Assembly (NCBI GenBank): GCA_031278215.1
Contig: JAITKV010000006.1
Span: forward strand, 1-36,783
Length of the DNA stretch: 36,783 nt
Direction of reading: 5' to 3'
Origin: Spirochaetaceae bacterium
Lineage (GTDB): Bacteria > Spirochaetota > Spirochaetia > Treponematales > Breznakiellaceae
Below the pieces are notes generated by a model. It saw only the letters and a program-made list of their open reading frames with translations. It was not told the DNA's origin and ran no database searches. The position numbers and the translations under genes were made by a program. Below, one piece after another: positions 17,209 through 26,166 of this stretch; positions within the stretch are counted from its first letter, which is position 1, and every line of letters starts with the position of its first letter.

Positions 17209-18036
17209 CTATTTTTTCTTTCGGCGGCTTACAATAAACCGCGAAGAAGGTTTATGTTTTTTCCGGGTCTTGTACCCCTTGGTAGGCTGCCCCCAGGGAC
17301 TAACCGGGTGGATCCCCTTGTTCTTGCCCTCGCCGCCCCCGTGGGGGTGATCCACCGGATTCATAACCATGCCCCGGACCGTAGGCCGAACGCCAAGCCA
17401 GCGTTTGCGGCCCGCCTTGCCCAGGGTTACGTTCATGTGGTCTTCATTGCCCACGGTTCCGATGGTGGCATAACACTTTTTAAAGATCATCCGCATTTCC
17501 CCCGAGGGAAGCTTTACCGTTACGTAGTCTCCTTCTTTTGCGGCCACCAGGGCGCCGGTACCGGCGGAGCGGACCATCTGCCCGCCCTTGCCCAGGGTTA
17601 ATTCCAGGTTATGCACCGTAAATCCCAGGGGTATATCTTCCAGCGGAAGGGCGTTGCCCGCCTCGATGGGAACGCCGGGTCCCGCATTAACGACGGCGCC
17701 TGCCGCCAGGCCCTTAGGGGCGATGATATAGCGTTTTTCGCCGTCGGTATAATGAACCAGGGCTATGTTGGCGCTGCGATTCGGATCGTATTCTATAGAA
17801 GCCACCGTCCCCGGTACGCCTATTTTATCCCGTCTAAAATCAATTTCCCGGTAACGCCGTTTGTGCCCCCCTCCCTTATGGCGGACGCTGATGCGGCCGT
17901 TCCAATCCCGTCCCGCCCGTTCCCCCCGCCCGGAGGTAAGGGATTTTTCGGGTTTCTTTTTGGTAAGCTCGGAAAAGTCCAGGCTGGTCCACTGCCGCAT
18001 CCCGGCGGTAATCGGTTTATATGTTTTAATGCCCAT
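17209..18036 (-). CDS. rplB: 50S ribosomal protein L2
   Basis: L2 is a core protein needed for subunit joining and peptidyl transfer. The 275 residues start [17 protein letters not shown] and have the RNA-binding region and the C-terminal signature [19 protein letters not shown], with the conserved histidine used in the peptidyl transferase region. Gap to rplW is 8 bases. Confidence 0.97.
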   Translation of the reverse strand: MGIKTYKPITAGMRQWTSLDFSELTKKKPEKSLTSGRGERAGRDWNGRISVRHKGGGHKRRYREIDFRRDKIGVPGTVASIEYDPNRSANIALVHYTDGEKRYIIAPKGLAAGAVVNAGPGVPIEAGNALPLEDIPLGFTVHNLELTLGKGGQMVRSAGTGALVAAKEGDYVTVKLPSGEMRMIFKKCYATIGTVGNEDHMNVTLGKAGRKRWLGVRPTVRGMVMNPVDHPHGGGEGKNKGIHPVSPWGQPTKGYKTRKKHKPSSRFIVSRRKKK

Positions 18037-18044
18037 GATAACCC

Positions 18045-18335
18045 CTATATACCTTCAAAGATGCCTATTTTTTCGTCTTTGGGAAGCCGTACCACGGCCT
18101 TTTTCCATGTTGAAGTATATCCAGACCTGTTGCGCTGCCGCTTGGGTTTGCCCGCCACCACCATGACCGTACAGGAAATAGGATGGACGTTAAAGAGCCT
18201 GCGGACCGCTTCTTTTATTACCGGCTTGGTAGCCCGGGGGTCAACCTTAAACACGTACTTGCCCTGCTCCCGCAGTACGTTGGCTTTTTCCGACAGAACC
18301 GGTTCTATCAGTATGGACTCATAGTTCATGTTCAT
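18045..18335 (-). CDS. rplW: 50S ribosomal protein L23
   Basis: L23 at the tunnel exit docks trigger factor and SRP. The 96 residues include [20 protein letters not shown] and the [20 protein letters not shown] end. The start MNMNYE leaves two possible ATG codons; the first overlaps the rplD stop by 4 bases (ATGA), which supports it. Confidence 0.96.
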   Translation of the reverse strand: MNMNYESILIEPVLSEKANVLREQGKYVFKVDPRATKPVIKEAVRRLFNVHPISCTVMVVAGKPKRQRNRSGYTSTWKKAVVRLPKDEKIGIFEGI

Positions 18336-18988
18336 TCAGGGACCTCCGGGGAAAGGGGTTTTTTGTCCCCGCCGTAAAATTCATTAAGATTCTTTGCCGC
18401 GGTTTCAAGAAGAAGCACCCGGCGGCTGTAAAATAAATCATGGGCCCTAAGGCGGTTATAGGAAAGGTAGGAAAGCCAGGGGATATTTGCCGCGGCCCGT
18501 TTAAGAAGCGGATCGTCGTCTTTAAGGATCAGCACGGTCCGTTCCGGGGCGCCAAAATTACCTAAAAGCTTTGCCAGATCCTTGGTTTTTCCCGTATCGA
18601 TGGAAAAATCTTCCACCACCTTAAGGGTTTGGCTTTGAACCTTTAAACTTAATATGGTTTTAAGGGCCAGGCGCTTGGCTTTTTTGGGAATGGTATAGGA
18701 AAAATCCCTGGGTTTGGGGCCAAAGATCGTCCCCCCGCCCACCAGCAGAGGAGACTTTTTATCCCCCCTTCTGGCCCGGCCCGTTCCCTTTTGCTTGTAG
18801 GGCCTGGCATTGGATCCCTGAACTTCGCCCCGATCCTTGGTGGAGGCAGTTCCAAGCCGCTTGTTGGCAAGCTCGTTGTTAATGGCAACCCATATAAGCC
18901 CGTCGTTTGCCGGCAGGCCGAAAACCGCATCGTCCAGTTCAATGGTCCGCAGTTCCGCGCCGCCGGTTGAATACACTGTCCCCTTCAT
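18332..18988 (-). CDS. rplD: 50S ribosomal protein L4
   Basis: L4 lines the exit tunnel and in E. coli represses the S10 operon. The 218 residues contain the tunnel loop region GSNARPYKQKGTGRARRGDK and GGTIFGPKPRDFSY. Its stop overlaps the rplW start by 4 bases. It follows rplC by 20 bases. Confidence 0.97.
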   Translation of the reverse strand: MKGTVYSTGGAELRTIELDDAVFGLPANDGLIWVAINNELANKRLGTASTKDRGEVQGSNARPYKQKGTGRARRGDKKSPLLVGGGTIFGPKPRDFSYTIPKKAKRLALKTILSLKVQSQTLKVVEDFSIDTGKTKDLAKLLGNFGAPERTVLILKDDDPLLKRAAANIPWLSYLSYNRLRAHDLFYSRRVLLLETAAKNLNEFYGGDKKPLSPEVPE

Positions 18989-19008
18989 GATACTTCCTAA
19001 TCGTTCCC

Positions 19009-19629
19009 CTACTTCTTAACCGCGGCCCGGACAAAAACCAGGCCCTTGTTAATTCCGGGCACACAGCCGCGGATCATTAAAAGCTGCTTTTCTGTATCCA
19101 CCTTAAGCAGCCGAAGGCTTAGTACGGTTACCCGTTCCCGGCCCATGCGTCCGGGAAGTTTTACATTCTTAAAGGTCTTATGCGGATAGGTGGACTGTCC
19201 CGTGGATCCCGGTTCACGGTGAAATTTTGACCCGTGGGTTTTACGCCCCCCCCTAAAGCCGTAGCGTTTTACCACGCCCTGAAAACCCTTGCCCTTGCTG
19301 GTTCCGGTAACATCCACATAACGGCACCCTTCAAACAGGGCGGCCCCCAAGGCGTCCCCCACCTTAAAATCCCCCTTAAGATCCCGAATTTCCCGCATTG
19401 TTTTTACGGGGCTAATCCCTTCGGGAAACTGGCCGGCATAGGGTTTAGAAACCTTTGCAGGTTTAACCGCATCTACCCCAAGAAGCACCGCCTCGTAGCC
19501 GTATTTTTCTTTTTCTTTCCGGGCTATGACCGTATTCGGATCAACCCGCAACACCGTTACCGGCACCAGGTTGCCCGCATCGTCAAATATCTGCGTCATT
19601 CCCACTTTTTTGGCCATAAGACCCAACAT
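19009..19629 (-). CDS. rplC: 50S ribosomal protein L3
   Basis: L3 is one of the first 50S assembly proteins and reaches towards the peptidyl transferase centre. The 206 residues start [19 protein letters not shown] and contain [20 protein letters not shown] and [19 protein letters not shown], the latter carrying the loop near the active centre. A 74-base spacer with a small hairpin separates it from rpsJ. Confidence 0.97.
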   Translation of the reverse strand: MLGLMAKKVGMTQIFDDAGNLVPVTVLRVDPNTVIARKEKEKYGYEAVLLGVDAVKPAKVSKPYAGQFPEGISPVKTMREIRDLKGDFKVGDALGAALFEGCRYVDVTGTSKGKGFQGVVKRYGFRGGRKTHGSKFHREPGSTGQSTYPHKTFKNVKLPGRMGRERVTVLSLRLLKVDTEKQLLMIRGCVPGINKGLVFVRAAVKK

Positions 19630-19658
19630 GACTTTACTCCAAACACGCTAATGGCGGC

Positions 19659-19673
19659 GTTTGCAACGCAAAC
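19659..19673. repeat. Small perfect hairpin between rpsJ and rplC
   Basis: GTTTGC (19659-19664) and GCAAAC (19668-19673) around AAC. The same GTTTGCAA core is seen in the longer hairpin at 35008-35038. It lies 30 bases upstream of the rplC start and could fold in the message. Confidence 0.5.
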
Positions 19674-19703
19674 TTCTTTTATACGCCCGGATCAAACAGG
19701 AAC

Positions 19704-20012
19704 TTACTGTTTAATCTCCACATCGACCCCCGCGGGAAGTTCCAGCTTCATTAGGGAATCCATTACTTCCGGGGAAGGATTGATAATGTCGATCAACCGT
19801 TTATGGGTCCGCATTTCAAACTGTTCCCGGCTCTTTTTGTTCACATGGGGCGAACGAAGTACCGTAATTTTATTGATCCGAACAGGAAGGGGAATGGGAC
19901 CGGTAACTTTAACCCCCGCCTTCTGCACCGTTTGAACGATGGATTTCGCACTTTGATCGATTAATTCCACATCGAAACCGCGCAGCCGTACGCGAATTCG
20001 CTCCTTAGTCAT
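19704..20012 (-). CDS. rpsJ: 30S ribosomal protein S10
   Basis: S10 is a 30S head protein that, with NusB, also takes part in transcription antitermination. The 102 residues start [20 protein letters not shown] and contain [20 protein letters not shown] and [19 protein letters not shown], all diagnostic. It follows tuf by 78 bases; no strong terminator is seen in that gap, so readthrough from tuf is likely. Confidence 0.97.
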   Translation of the reverse strand: MTKERIRVRLRGFDVELIDQSAKSIVQTVQKAGVKVTGPIPLPVRINKITVLRSPHVNKKSREQFEMRTHKRLIDIINPSPEVMDSLMKLELPAGVDVEIKQ

Positions 20013-20090
20013 TGTTCCTCCGCCCCAAAGTTTTGGGAAACCGCCGTAAAAGACGACGGGCCTTTTCAGGTCCGCCGGTTTTTACAAAAA

Positions 20091-21290
20091 TTATTCCACA
20101 ATCTCCACAACCTGGCCGGAAGCCACGGTCTTGCCCCCTTCCCGGATGGCAAAACGCAGCCCCTTTTCCATGGCAATGGGGTGAATAAGTTCCCCGAAGA
20201 TTTCCGTATTATCTCCGGGCATAATCATCTCTTTACCCTCGGGCAGTTTAACCGTACCGGTAATATCGGTGGTACGGAAATAAAACTGGGGCCGGTACCC
20301 GGAAAAGAAGGGGCTGTGCCGTCCGCCCTCTTCCTTGGAAAGGCAGTAGATCTGCCCCTTGAATTTAATGTGGGGGGTAATGGAACCGGGCTTTGCCAGA
20401 ACCTGGCCCCGTTCAACCTGCTTTTTATCAATACCCCGCAGCAGGACGCCGACATTTTCGCCGGCCTGGACATCCTCCAGGGTCTTGTTAAACATTTCAA
20501 GGCTGGTGGCCACGGTCTGCTGGGTGGGCCTGATCCCGACAATTTCCACAGGATCCATGGCCTTAAGCACTCCCCGTTCCACCTTGCCGGTTACAACGGT
20601 ACCCCGGCCAGGAATGGTAAACACATCTTCGATGGGCATAATAAAGGGCTTGTCCGCATCCCGGACCGGATCGGGGAAGTAGGCGTCCATGGCGTCCAGC
20701 AGATCCTGAATGCACTTGGTGTCGTCGTTTTCCATTCCGCCGTTCAGGGCCTCCATGGCCTTAAAAGCGGAGCCCTTAATGATGGGGATCTCGTTACCGG
20801 GGAAGCCGTTGGTGCTTAAAACGTCCTTTACCTCTTCCTCGACAATTTCAAGCAGATCCGGATCGTCCACCGCGTCGATTTTATTAAGAAAAACAATAAT
20901 ATTGGGAACCCCCACCTGGCGGGCCAGGATGATATGTTCCCGGGTCTGGGGCATCACCGAATCCGGAGCGGATACGACCAGGATTGCGCCGTCCATCTGG
21001 GCCGCGCCGGTAATCATGTTCTTGATATAGTCCGCGTGCCCGGGGCAGTCGATGTGGGCATAGTGCCGCTTTTCCGACTGATATTCCAGGTGCCGGGTAT
21101 TGATAGTAATACCCCGGGCTTTTTCTTCCGGAGCGTTATCAATATCATCAAATTTCATGATCCTATCACCATAATGTTTTCCGCAGTACATGGTGATGGC
21201 GGCGGAAAGGGTTGTCTTACCGTGGTCAACATGTCCGATTGTACCCACGTTCATGTGGATCTTAGTTCGATTGAACTTGTCCTTTGCCAT
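20091..21290 (-). CDS. tuf: Elongation factor Tu
   Basis: EF-Tu delivers aminoacyl-tRNA to the ribosome using GTP. The 399 residues carry the P-loop GHVDHGKT at 19-26, RGITIN in switch I, DCPGHADY with the catalytic His region, and NKID for guanine recognition, then domains 2 and 3. The sequence has insert-like residues ([20 protein letters not shown]) in the switch I region that I associate with treponemal EF-Tu. The start has AGGAGG upstream. Its position directly before rpsJ, with fusA absent, differs from the E. coli str operon. Confidence 0.98.
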   Translation of the reverse strand: MAKDKFNRTKIHMNVGTIGHVDHGKTTLSAAITMYCGKHYGDRIMKFDDIDNAPEEKARGITINTRHLEYQSEKRHYAHIDCPGHADYIKNMITGAAQMDGAILVVSAPDSVMPQTREHIILARQVGVPNIIVFLNKIDAVDDPDLLEIVEEEVKDVLSTNGFPGNEIPIIKGSAFKAMEALNGGMENDDTKCIQDLLDAMDAYFPDPVRDADKPFIMPIEDVFTIPGRGTVVTGKVERGVLKAMDPVEIVGIRPTQQTVATSLEMFNKTLEDVQAGENVGVLLRGIDKKQVERGQVLAKPGSITPHIKFKGQIYCLSKEEGGRHSPFFSGYRPQFYFRTTDITGTVKLPEGKEMIMPGDNTEIFGELIHPIAMEKGLRFAIREGGKTVASGQVVEIVE

Positions 21291-21460
21291 TTTTTTCCTC
21301 CTGACAATGTAAACCGAAAAGACAGAACGATGGATTGGGAAAAGACAGTAGAAGAATCCAGACTATCGTTCCACCTATCCCATCAAAACTGATGATCGGT
21401 TTGGAATATGACGCCACGCCACGGCGCTTTATCATATCTTCGGGGTTTCTTTAAAACCCC

Positions 21461-21489
21461 AGTATATACAGTAAAACCAGCGGTTTAAA
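21461..21489 (-). promoter_or_regulatory. Candidate promoter of tuf
   Basis: On the minus strand TTTAAA (21484-21489), a 17-base spacer and TATACT (21461-21466, 5 of 6 consensus). The -35 element lies within the long inverted repeat after rpsG. The message would have a leader of about 165 bases before tuf. Confidence 0.5.
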
Positions 21490-21515
21490 CCAACGATTTA
21501 AACCTGCGGTTTTAC
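21471..21515. repeat. 19-bp imperfect inverted repeat between rpsG and tuf
   Basis: Arm 21471-21489 (GTAAAACCAGCGGTTTAAA) pairs with 21497-21515 (TTTAAACCTGCGGTTTTAC) at 16 of 19 positions around a 7-base loop. It starts 5 bases past the rpsG stop codon. There is no T-run after it, so it is not a typical terminator; it overlaps the candidate tuf promoter and may be regulatory. Confidence 0.65.
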
Positions 21516-21519
21516 TAAA

Positions 21520-21990
21520 TTACCACCGATAATGGGCAAAGGCCTTGTTGGCCTCTGCATTTCTATGGGTATCTTCCTTCTTTTTGAAGGCCGTACCGGT
21601 ATTATTAAAGGCGTCCAGCAGCTCCGCGGCCAGACGGTCTTCCATGCCATGACCGGATCGGGACCGGGCGGCATTGATAATCCACCGCATTCCCAGGGCC
21701 TCCCGCCGGGTTTCCCGGATTTCCACCGGAACCTGGTAGGTGGCGCCGCCAACCCGCCGGGATTTTACCTCGATAAGGGGCTTAACGTTATCGATAGCCT
21801 TAAGAAACACCTCCAGGGGTTCCTTATCGGTCTTGGTTTGAAGCCGGCTAAGAGCTTCGTGGACGATCCGGAGGGCCACCGAGCGCTTTCCCTCCCACAT
21901 CATGCGGTTTACAAACTTTGAAACCACCACGCTGTTATACTTTGGATCCGGCAAAATGCCCCGGTTTATCGTTTTCTTCTTTCTACCCAT
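21520..21990 (-). CDS. rpsG: 30S ribosomal protein S7
   Basis: S7 nucleates the 30S head and in E. coli represses its own operon. I choose ATG 21990 (156 residues, [20 protein letters not shown]), the family start; a longer frame to 22065 runs into rpsL. Core stretches [20 protein letters not shown] and [20 protein letters not shown] are present. The expected fusA after it is missing. Confidence 0.97.
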   Translation of the reverse strand: MGRKKKTINRGILPDPKYNSVVVSKFVNRMMWEGKRSVALRIVHEALSRLQTKTDKEPLEVFLKAIDNVKPLIEVKSRRVGGATYQVPVEIRETRREALGMRWIINAARSRSGHGMEDRLAAELLDAFNNTGTAFKKKEDTHRNAEANKAFAHYRW

Positions 21991-22006
21991 ACGTCTTCGC
22001 CCGCCC

Positions 22007-22381
22007 CTAGGCCTTAGGCCGTTTTGCGCCGTATTTTGAACGGCTTCGCTTGCGGTCTTCCACACCCAGGGTATCTTTAGCCCCCCGAATAATATGATAC
22101 CGGACCCCCGGAAGGTCCTTAACCCGGCCCCCCCGGACCAAAACCACCGAGTGCTCCTGTAAATTATGGCCTATGCCGGGAATATACGCGGTTACCTCCG
22201 TGCCATGGGAAAGCCTAACCCTGGCTACCTTTCTAAGGGCCGAGTTGGGCTTTTTGGGCGTTACGGTCATAACCCTGGTACAGACCCCCCGCTTTTGGGG
22301 ACAGGACTGTAGGGCCGGGGATTTAGTCTTCGAGGTAATCTGTTTCCTTCCAAACCGGACCAACTGGTTAATAGTAGGCAC
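22007..22381 (-). CDS. rpsL: 30S ribosomal protein S12
   Basis: S12 lies at the decoding centre. The 124 residues start [14 protein letters not shown] and carry [11 protein letters not shown] with Lys43 and the loop RVKDLPGV with Lys88, the residues whose changes give streptomycin resistance, so the protein looks wild type there. Asp89 is the residue methylthiolated in some bacteria. It is the first gene of the cluster, with AAGGAG before its ATG. Confidence 0.97.
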   Translation of the reverse strand: MPTINQLVRFGRKQITSKTKSPALQSCPQKRGVCTRVMTVTPKKPNSALRKVARVRLSHGTEVTAYIPGIGHNLQEHSVVLVRGGRVKDLPGVRYHIIRGAKDTLGVEDRKRSRSKYGAKRPKA

Positions 22382-22540
22382 TCACAACTCCTTGCGCCAA
22401 AACATACGCCACACCGGGCCCGCAAAGCCACTCGCTAAGGCCGGCGGCACTCCAAGAGACTCCAAAATACTGGCATTATATAAACCTAGGAGTCAAAATA
22501 TAGAAGACGGAAAACCCGCTCTTAACAATAAGAGACTCCT

Positions 22541-22569
22541 ACCATACCAAATACACAAAAAAAGGTCAA
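22541..22569 (-). promoter_or_regulatory. Promoter of the rpsL ribosomal cluster
   Basis: On the minus strand TTGACC (22564-22569), a 17-base spacer and TATGGT (22541-22546). The spacer is T-rich, and an A/T tract lies upstream as in UP elements. It is about 160 bases before rpsL and probably drives rpsL-rpsG and, by readthrough, the rest of the cluster. A second -10-like TATAAT at 22475-22480 may mark an additional weaker start. Confidence 0.75.
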
Positions 22570-22589
22570 GCCCCCGGCAATTTTTTTTT

Positions 22590-22626
22590 GTAAAAACCCC
22601 GGAAAAGCGGTTTTTACCGGGTTTAC
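22590..22626 (-). terminator. Terminator-like hairpin upstream of the rpsL promoter
   Basis: On the minus strand GTAAACCCGG pairs with CCGGGGTTTTTAC (one bulged G and some slack), followed by a run of nine A residues. The T-run falls inside the descending arm. It would insulate the ribosomal promoter from transcription coming from the transketolase genes. Confidence 0.5.
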
Positions 22627-22726
22627 AGCCCATACCGGCCCGGGCGCCTGTGGCGTTTGTAGGTTTTTGCGCCGCTCGGCGCCGCTTGGCGCCGTAAAAG
22701 CCACGATAAAGCGGAGCTTGCAGGGT

Positions 22727-22752
22727 AAAAATCCCCTGATCGGCGATTTTTT
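22727..22752 (-). terminator. Terminator after the transketolase genes
   Basis: AAAAATC-x-CC pairs with GG-x-GATTTTT around GATCA on the minus strand, giving a stem with a U-rich descending side. It begins about 30 bases after the stop of the second transketolase gene. A-rich and T-rich ends make it potentially bidirectional. Confidence 0.65.
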
Positions 22753-22782
22753 AGGATTTTATGCACAAAGTGCAACAAACTC

Positions 22783-23727
22783 CTAGCCCAGAAGCTCCCG
22801 GGCCTTTTCGGCCAGTTTATCGGCGGTAAGGCCGAAGCGCTTGGCCAGATAATCTTGGCTTCCCACTTCGCCGAATTCGTCCCTAATGCCGATACGTCCA
22901 AATTTGACGGCGCAGCCCCTTTCCATAAGGAGTTCCGCCACGGCGCCGCCCAAGCCCCCCGCAAGCTGGGCGTTTTCGGCGGTAACAAGGGCCTTTACCG
23001 CCGCCGCCTGGGCGAGGATCGCCTCTTCGTCCAGGGGTTTAAGGGAAAGAACGTCCAGCACCCCGGCGTCTATGCCTTCGGCGGCAAGAATCTCCCGGGC
23101 TTTTAAGGCTTCGCCCGTTTCCAGCCCCCCCAGGCTTATAAAACACAGATCCTTTCCTTCTTTAAGGAGCTTTGCCCGGCCGAACTTAAATTGCTCCGTT
23201 TCGGAGTACAGGACCGGCGCGGGTTTTCGGGGAAGGCGGATGTACACGCAGCCGTAGTGTTCCGCCGCCTCCCTAACCAGGGCGGCGCAGCTGTAGTAGT
23301 CCGAAGGTTCCACAATGGTAAGGCCGGGTATTACCCGCATTAGGGCGATGTCCTCGAAGGGCATGTGGGTGCCCCCATTCATGGCCGCCGTAACCCCCGG
23401 ATCCATGCCGATAAGCTTTACATTAAGCCGGGCATAATTGGCGGAGATAAAAAACTGATCGTGAACCCGCCGGGAGGCAAAACAGCCGAAGGTGGAGGCA
23501 AAGGGGATCTTCCCCGCGACGGAAAGTCCCGCGGCCAGGCCGATCATGTGGGCCTCGGCGATGCCGGCGTTAACAAACCTATCCCCGTGGGCTTTTTTAA
23601 AACTCCCCGTATTGGTACAGCTCATAAGGTCCGCTTCCAACACCACGATATCTTTATTTTTTTCTGCCAGGGCGGTAATGGTCTCTACATAGGCCGCCCG
23701 CATTTCTTTTAGTTCACCGGTTCCCAT
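22783..23727 (-). CDS. Transketolase, C-terminal subunit
   Basis: The second half of a split transketolase, with the pyrimidine-binding and C-terminal domains. Together with the N-terminal subunit it would transfer two-carbon units in the pentose phosphate pathway using thiamine diphosphate. I start it at ATG 23727 (314 residues, MGTGELKEMRAAYVETITAL) because AAGGAG lies 6 bases upstream; a longer frame adds 19 unrelated residues overlapping the upstream gene. Marks include IVVLEADLMSCTNTGSFKK, AGIAEAHMIGLAAGLSVAGK (carrying the conserved cofactor-activating Glu) and SYGCF-like FASTFGCFASRRVHDQ. It follows its partner by 10 bases. Confidence 0.9.
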   Translation of the reverse strand: MGTGELKEMRAAYVETITALAEKNKDIVVLEADLMSCTNTGSFKKAHGDRFVNAGIAEAHMIGLAAGLSVAGKIPFASTFGCFASRRVHDQFFISANYARLNVKLIGMDPGVTAAMNGGTHMPFEDIALMRVIPGLTIVEPSDYYSCAALVREAAEHYGCVYIRLPRKPAPVLYSETEQFKFGRAKLLKEGKDLCFISLGGLETGEALKAREILAAEGIDAGVLDVLSLKPLDEEAILAQAAAVKALVTAENAQLAGGLGGAVAELLMERGCAVKFGRIGIRDEFGEVGSQDYLAKRFGLTADKLAEKARELLG

Positions 23728-23737
23728 AGTTTTCTCC

Positions 23738-24559
23738 TTACCTGCCCAGGGCGGCAATGGCTTCTTTTGCCTTTTCCGTATCAAAAGCCATGCTGTGGTT
23801 CTTTTCTATCCCTTCGGCAAAATTGCAGCCCTTTCCCTTGATGGTGTGCATAATGATCATGGAAGGTTTTTCTTTTTGTCCCAGGGAGGCTTCTACGGCG
23901 GCGTCCAGCGCCTCCAGGTCATGACCGTCTACTTCCTGGGTAAACCAGCCAAAGGCCCGCCACTTGGCCGGCAGATCCCCCAGATCCAGGACATCCTTAA
24001 CATATCCGTCAAGCTGCTGTTTGTTAAAATCCGTGAAGGCGGTGATATTGGAAATTCCCTTGGCCGCGGCAAACATGGCGCCTTCCCAAATCTGCCCTTC
24101 GTCGGACTCTCCGTCCCCGATGATGGCAAAAACCCGGTTGGGTTTTTTGTCCATTGTAAGACCCAGGGCTATGCCCAGGGCCGCGGAAAAGCCCTGGCCC
24201 AGGGAACCTGCGGTCATGTCTATTCCCGGGGTTAGGACCCTGTCGCAATGACTGGGAAGCCTGGTTCCCCCCTTATTAAGGGTCATAAGCCAATCCTTGG
24301 GGAAAAAGCCCCTGGAAGCCAGGGCCGCATAGACCGCAGGCCCGGCATGACCCTTGGAAACCACCAGGTAGTCCCGGCCATCCCAGCGGGGATTGGAAGG
24401 ATCCACCTTCATCCGGTGGTGGTACAGCAAGGCAAGGACATCCACGATGGACATACAGCCCCCGATATGGCCCGAACCCAGATTACCGATTTCTTCAATA
24501 CAAAGGGCCCGTATCTCCCTGGCCTTGGCGGCGAGAGCGTCTACTAGCGTCTTATCCAT
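23738..24559 (-). CDS. Transketolase, N-terminal subunit
   Basis: The first half of a split transketolase, with the diphosphate-binding domain. I use ATG 24559 (273 residues), which has AAGGTGG 5 bases upstream; a GTG three codons earlier overlaps that site. Seen are GHIGGCMSIVDVLALLYHHR, SKGHAGPAVYAAL, GSLGQGFSAALGIALG and the thiamine diphosphate motif GDGESDEGQIWEG ending in a downstream Asn (FTDFNKQQLDG). Two-gene transketolases are common in anaerobes and archaea. The two genes form an operon with its own promoter. Confidence 0.92.
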   Translation of the reverse strand: MDKTLVDALAAKAREIRALCIEEIGNLGSGHIGGCMSIVDVLALLYHHRMKVDPSNPRWDGRDYLVVSKGHAGPAVYAALASRGFFPKDWLMTLNKGGTRLPSHCDRVLTPGIDMTAGSLGQGFSAALGIALGLTMDKKPNRVFAIIGDGESDEGQIWEGAMFAAAKGISNITAFTDFNKQQLDGYVKDVLDLGDLPAKWRAFGWFTQEVDGHDLEALDAAVEASLGQKEKPSMIIMHTIKGKGCNFAEGIEKNHSMAFDTEKAKEAIAALGR

Positions 24560-24592
24560 GGTGTCCACCTTAACATTGTTCTTATGGTGTAT

Positions 24593-24621
24593 ATCATAAT
24601 AAGAGGAAGCTCCGGGGTCAA
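24593..24621 (-). promoter_or_regulatory. Promoter of the transketolase operon
   Basis: On the minus strand TTGACC (24616-24621), a 17-base spacer and TATGAT (24593-24598). It lies in the 65-base gap after rsmG, with an expected leader of about 27 bases. The same TTGACC-17 layout is seen at the rpsL promoter. Confidence 0.75.
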
Positions 24622-24624
24622 CGG

Positions 24625-25350
24625 TTAGGGAGATAAAACCGCCAGGTTCCGCTCTTCTTCCAGAAAGGGCGCCTTTAGGGGAATAAGTTCCCAGCTTTCC
24701 CGGCGAAGACCCGCGGCGGCAATTTCTTCTTCCGTTTTTTTCCGCCTTCCCTTATACGCCGCCAGGCGTCCGCCGGGGGCCAGAAGCCGGAACAGATCCT
24801 TGAGCATCCCCGGTTCCAAGGGCGTAAGGGCCCGGAAGCTAAGCAGGGTAAAACGGCCCGGGGGGGCCCTTTTTATTTCCCCTTCTTCCACCGTCACATT
24901 GGAAAGCCCCAGTACCGCCAGGGTGTTCCGTAAAAAGTCCGCCCGGCGGGTCATGCGTTCGATCAGGGTACAGTGGACCCCGGAAAGGCAGATAGCCAGG
25001 GGTATACCCGGCAGCCCCGCGCCGGAGCCCGCATCGGCCAGTTCGGGGGCCTTTCCTGAATTTGCGGAAGCCGCCAAAAACCCGGCTATGTATTCCAGGG
25101 GGGCCAGGGAATCCAGGATATGCCGGATTACCAGTTCCCGCCGGTCCGCGGCCTTTACCAGGCCGTAAAGGCCGTTAAACCGCTCTATTTCGCGGATAAA
25201 GGCGGCAAGCTGTTCCGCCTTTTCCCGGAACCGGGGTTCCGGAAGCAGAGGATGTGTACCCGCGGGGTAAAGTTCCGCAAGCCCCCGGACAAGAAGGGAC
25301 AGATGATCCACGGCTACAACGTACAGGCGGCGGTTATCCGGTTTCTGCAT
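24625..25350 (-). CDS. rsmG: 16S rRNA (guanine527-N7)-methyltransferase
   Basis: RsmG (GidB) methylates G527 of 16S rRNA; its loss gives low-level streptomycin resistance in several bacteria. The 241-residue product shows RHILDSLAPL at 76-85, the SAM loop ADAGSGAGLPGIPLAI at 105-120, and LSFRALTPLEP with the family Arg-Ala-x-x-Pro stretch. It is about 30 residues longer than the E. coli protein at the N-terminus. No clear Shine-Dalgarno sequence precedes the ATG. It lies 66 bases after deoC rather than beside mnmG, its frequent partner. Confidence 0.9.
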   Translation of the reverse strand: MQKPDNRRLYVVAVDHLSLLVRGLAELYPAGTHPLLPEPRFREKAEQLAAFIREIERFNGLYGLVKAADRRELVIRHILDSLAPLEYIAGFLAASANSGKAPELADAGSGAGLPGIPLAICLSGVHCTLIERMTRRADFLRNTLAVLGLSNVTVEEGEIKRAPPGRFTLLSFRALTPLEPGMLKDLFRLLAPGGRLAAYKGRRKKTEEEIAAAGLRRESWELIPLKAPFLEEERNLAVLSP

Positions 25351-25416
25351 GACGCCGCGGACCGGGGAGCGGAAGTTTGGCGGAACCCCGGACCCCGATC
25401 CTCCCTGGGGAGTCTT

Positions 25417-26103
25417 TTATGTTCCACAATAGCCCAGCTCCGCGGCGATGCTTATGCCGGCGCTGGTACCGATGCGGTCTGCGCCGGCTTCCACCATGGC
25501 CCGGGCCTGGGCAAGGCTGCGAATTCCTCCGGCGGCTTTAATTTTTACCGCGGGGCCGCAGCTTTTCCGCATCAGCCGCAGATGCTCCACCGTGGCGCCG
25601 GGGCCGTTAAAGCCCGTGGAGGTTTTTACATAATCGGCCCCGGCCCTTTCGGCCAGTGTACAGGCCCGGACAATGTGGTCTTCCGTTAAAAGGCAGGTTT
25701 CCAGGATCACCTTGCATTTTACCCCCCGGCGGTGACAACAGTCTGCCGCCGCCTTGATATCCGCAAAAACATAGTCCTCGTCGCCGCTTAACAGCTTTCC
25801 CAGGTTCATTACCATATCGATTTCTGCGGCCCCCGCGTTGATAGCGTCGCGGCATTCAGAGGCCTTGGTCTCCGTAAGCATCTGCCCCAGGGGAAATCCT
25901 ACGGTGGCGGTAATCATGATCCCCGTCCCTTCCAGTTCTTTTTTGCAGAGGGGAATCCAGCAGGGGTTAATGGCAATTACCGTAAAACCGTACTGTTTTG
26001 CCTCGGCGCAGAGCCGCCTTAGATCGTCTTCCCGGGCGTCGGCTTTAAGCAAGGTGTGGTCGATCTTTTGTATAATGCCGTCGATATTACCCATAGTCCC
26101 CAT
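25417..26103 (-). CDS. deoC: Deoxyribose-phosphate aldolase
   Basis: DeoC splits 2-deoxyribose 5-phosphate to glyceraldehyde 3-phosphate and acetaldehyde in deoxynucleoside breakdown. The 228 residues have the usual length. Catalytic residues align as Asp96 (EIDMVMN), the Schiff-base Lys160 (DYVKTSTGF) and Lys189 (VKIKAAGGIR). AAGGAG precedes the ATG. It stands 63 bases after the his genes, across a GC-rich hairpin, so it may be the tail of that operon without being part of the pathway. Confidence 0.95.
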   Translation of the reverse strand: MGTMGNIDGIIQKIDHTLLKADAREDDLRRLCAEAKQYGFTVIAINPCWIPLCKKELEGTGIMITATVGFPLGQMLTETKASECRDAINAGAAEIDMVMNLGKLLSGDEDYVFADIKAAADCCHRRGVKCKVILETCLLTEDHIVRACTLAERAGADYVKTSTGFNGPGATVEHLRLMRKSCGPAVKIKAAGGIRSLAQARAMVEAGADRIGTSAGISIAAELGYCGT

Positions 26104-26130
26104 AACGCGCTGCTCCTTATTTTGGTATGG

Positions 26131-26155
26131 CGGCGGCCGCTTTGCCCGGCCGCCG
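26131..26155. repeat. GC-rich 8-bp hairpin between hisAIE and deoC
   Basis: CGGCGGCC (26131-26138) pairs perfectly with GGCCGCCG (26148-26155) around a 9-base loop. No T-run follows on the minus strand. It may stabilise or partly separate the his message from deoC. Confidence 0.6.
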
Positions 26156-26166
26156 AAATGCCGGGG

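Larger units (their letters stand above)
22382..22782. other. 401-base intergenic region between the transketolase pair and rpsL
   Basis: This is the only stretch over 300 bases without a gene. In minus-strand order it holds a terminator close to the transketolase stop (22727-22752), GC-rich GGCGCC-containing sequence, a second terminator-like hairpin (22590-22626), a strong promoter (22541-22569), and a leader of about 150 bases before rpsL that also contains a perfect TATAAT (22475-22480) lacking a good -35. I see no coding potential on either strand. Confidence 0.8.

Noticed and set aside
20013-20090. Terminator between tuf and rpsJ
   Set aside because: Only scattered CCGGCGG/CGGCGG complementarity over a long loop and no T-run after the stem, so continued transcription into rpsJ is more likely.
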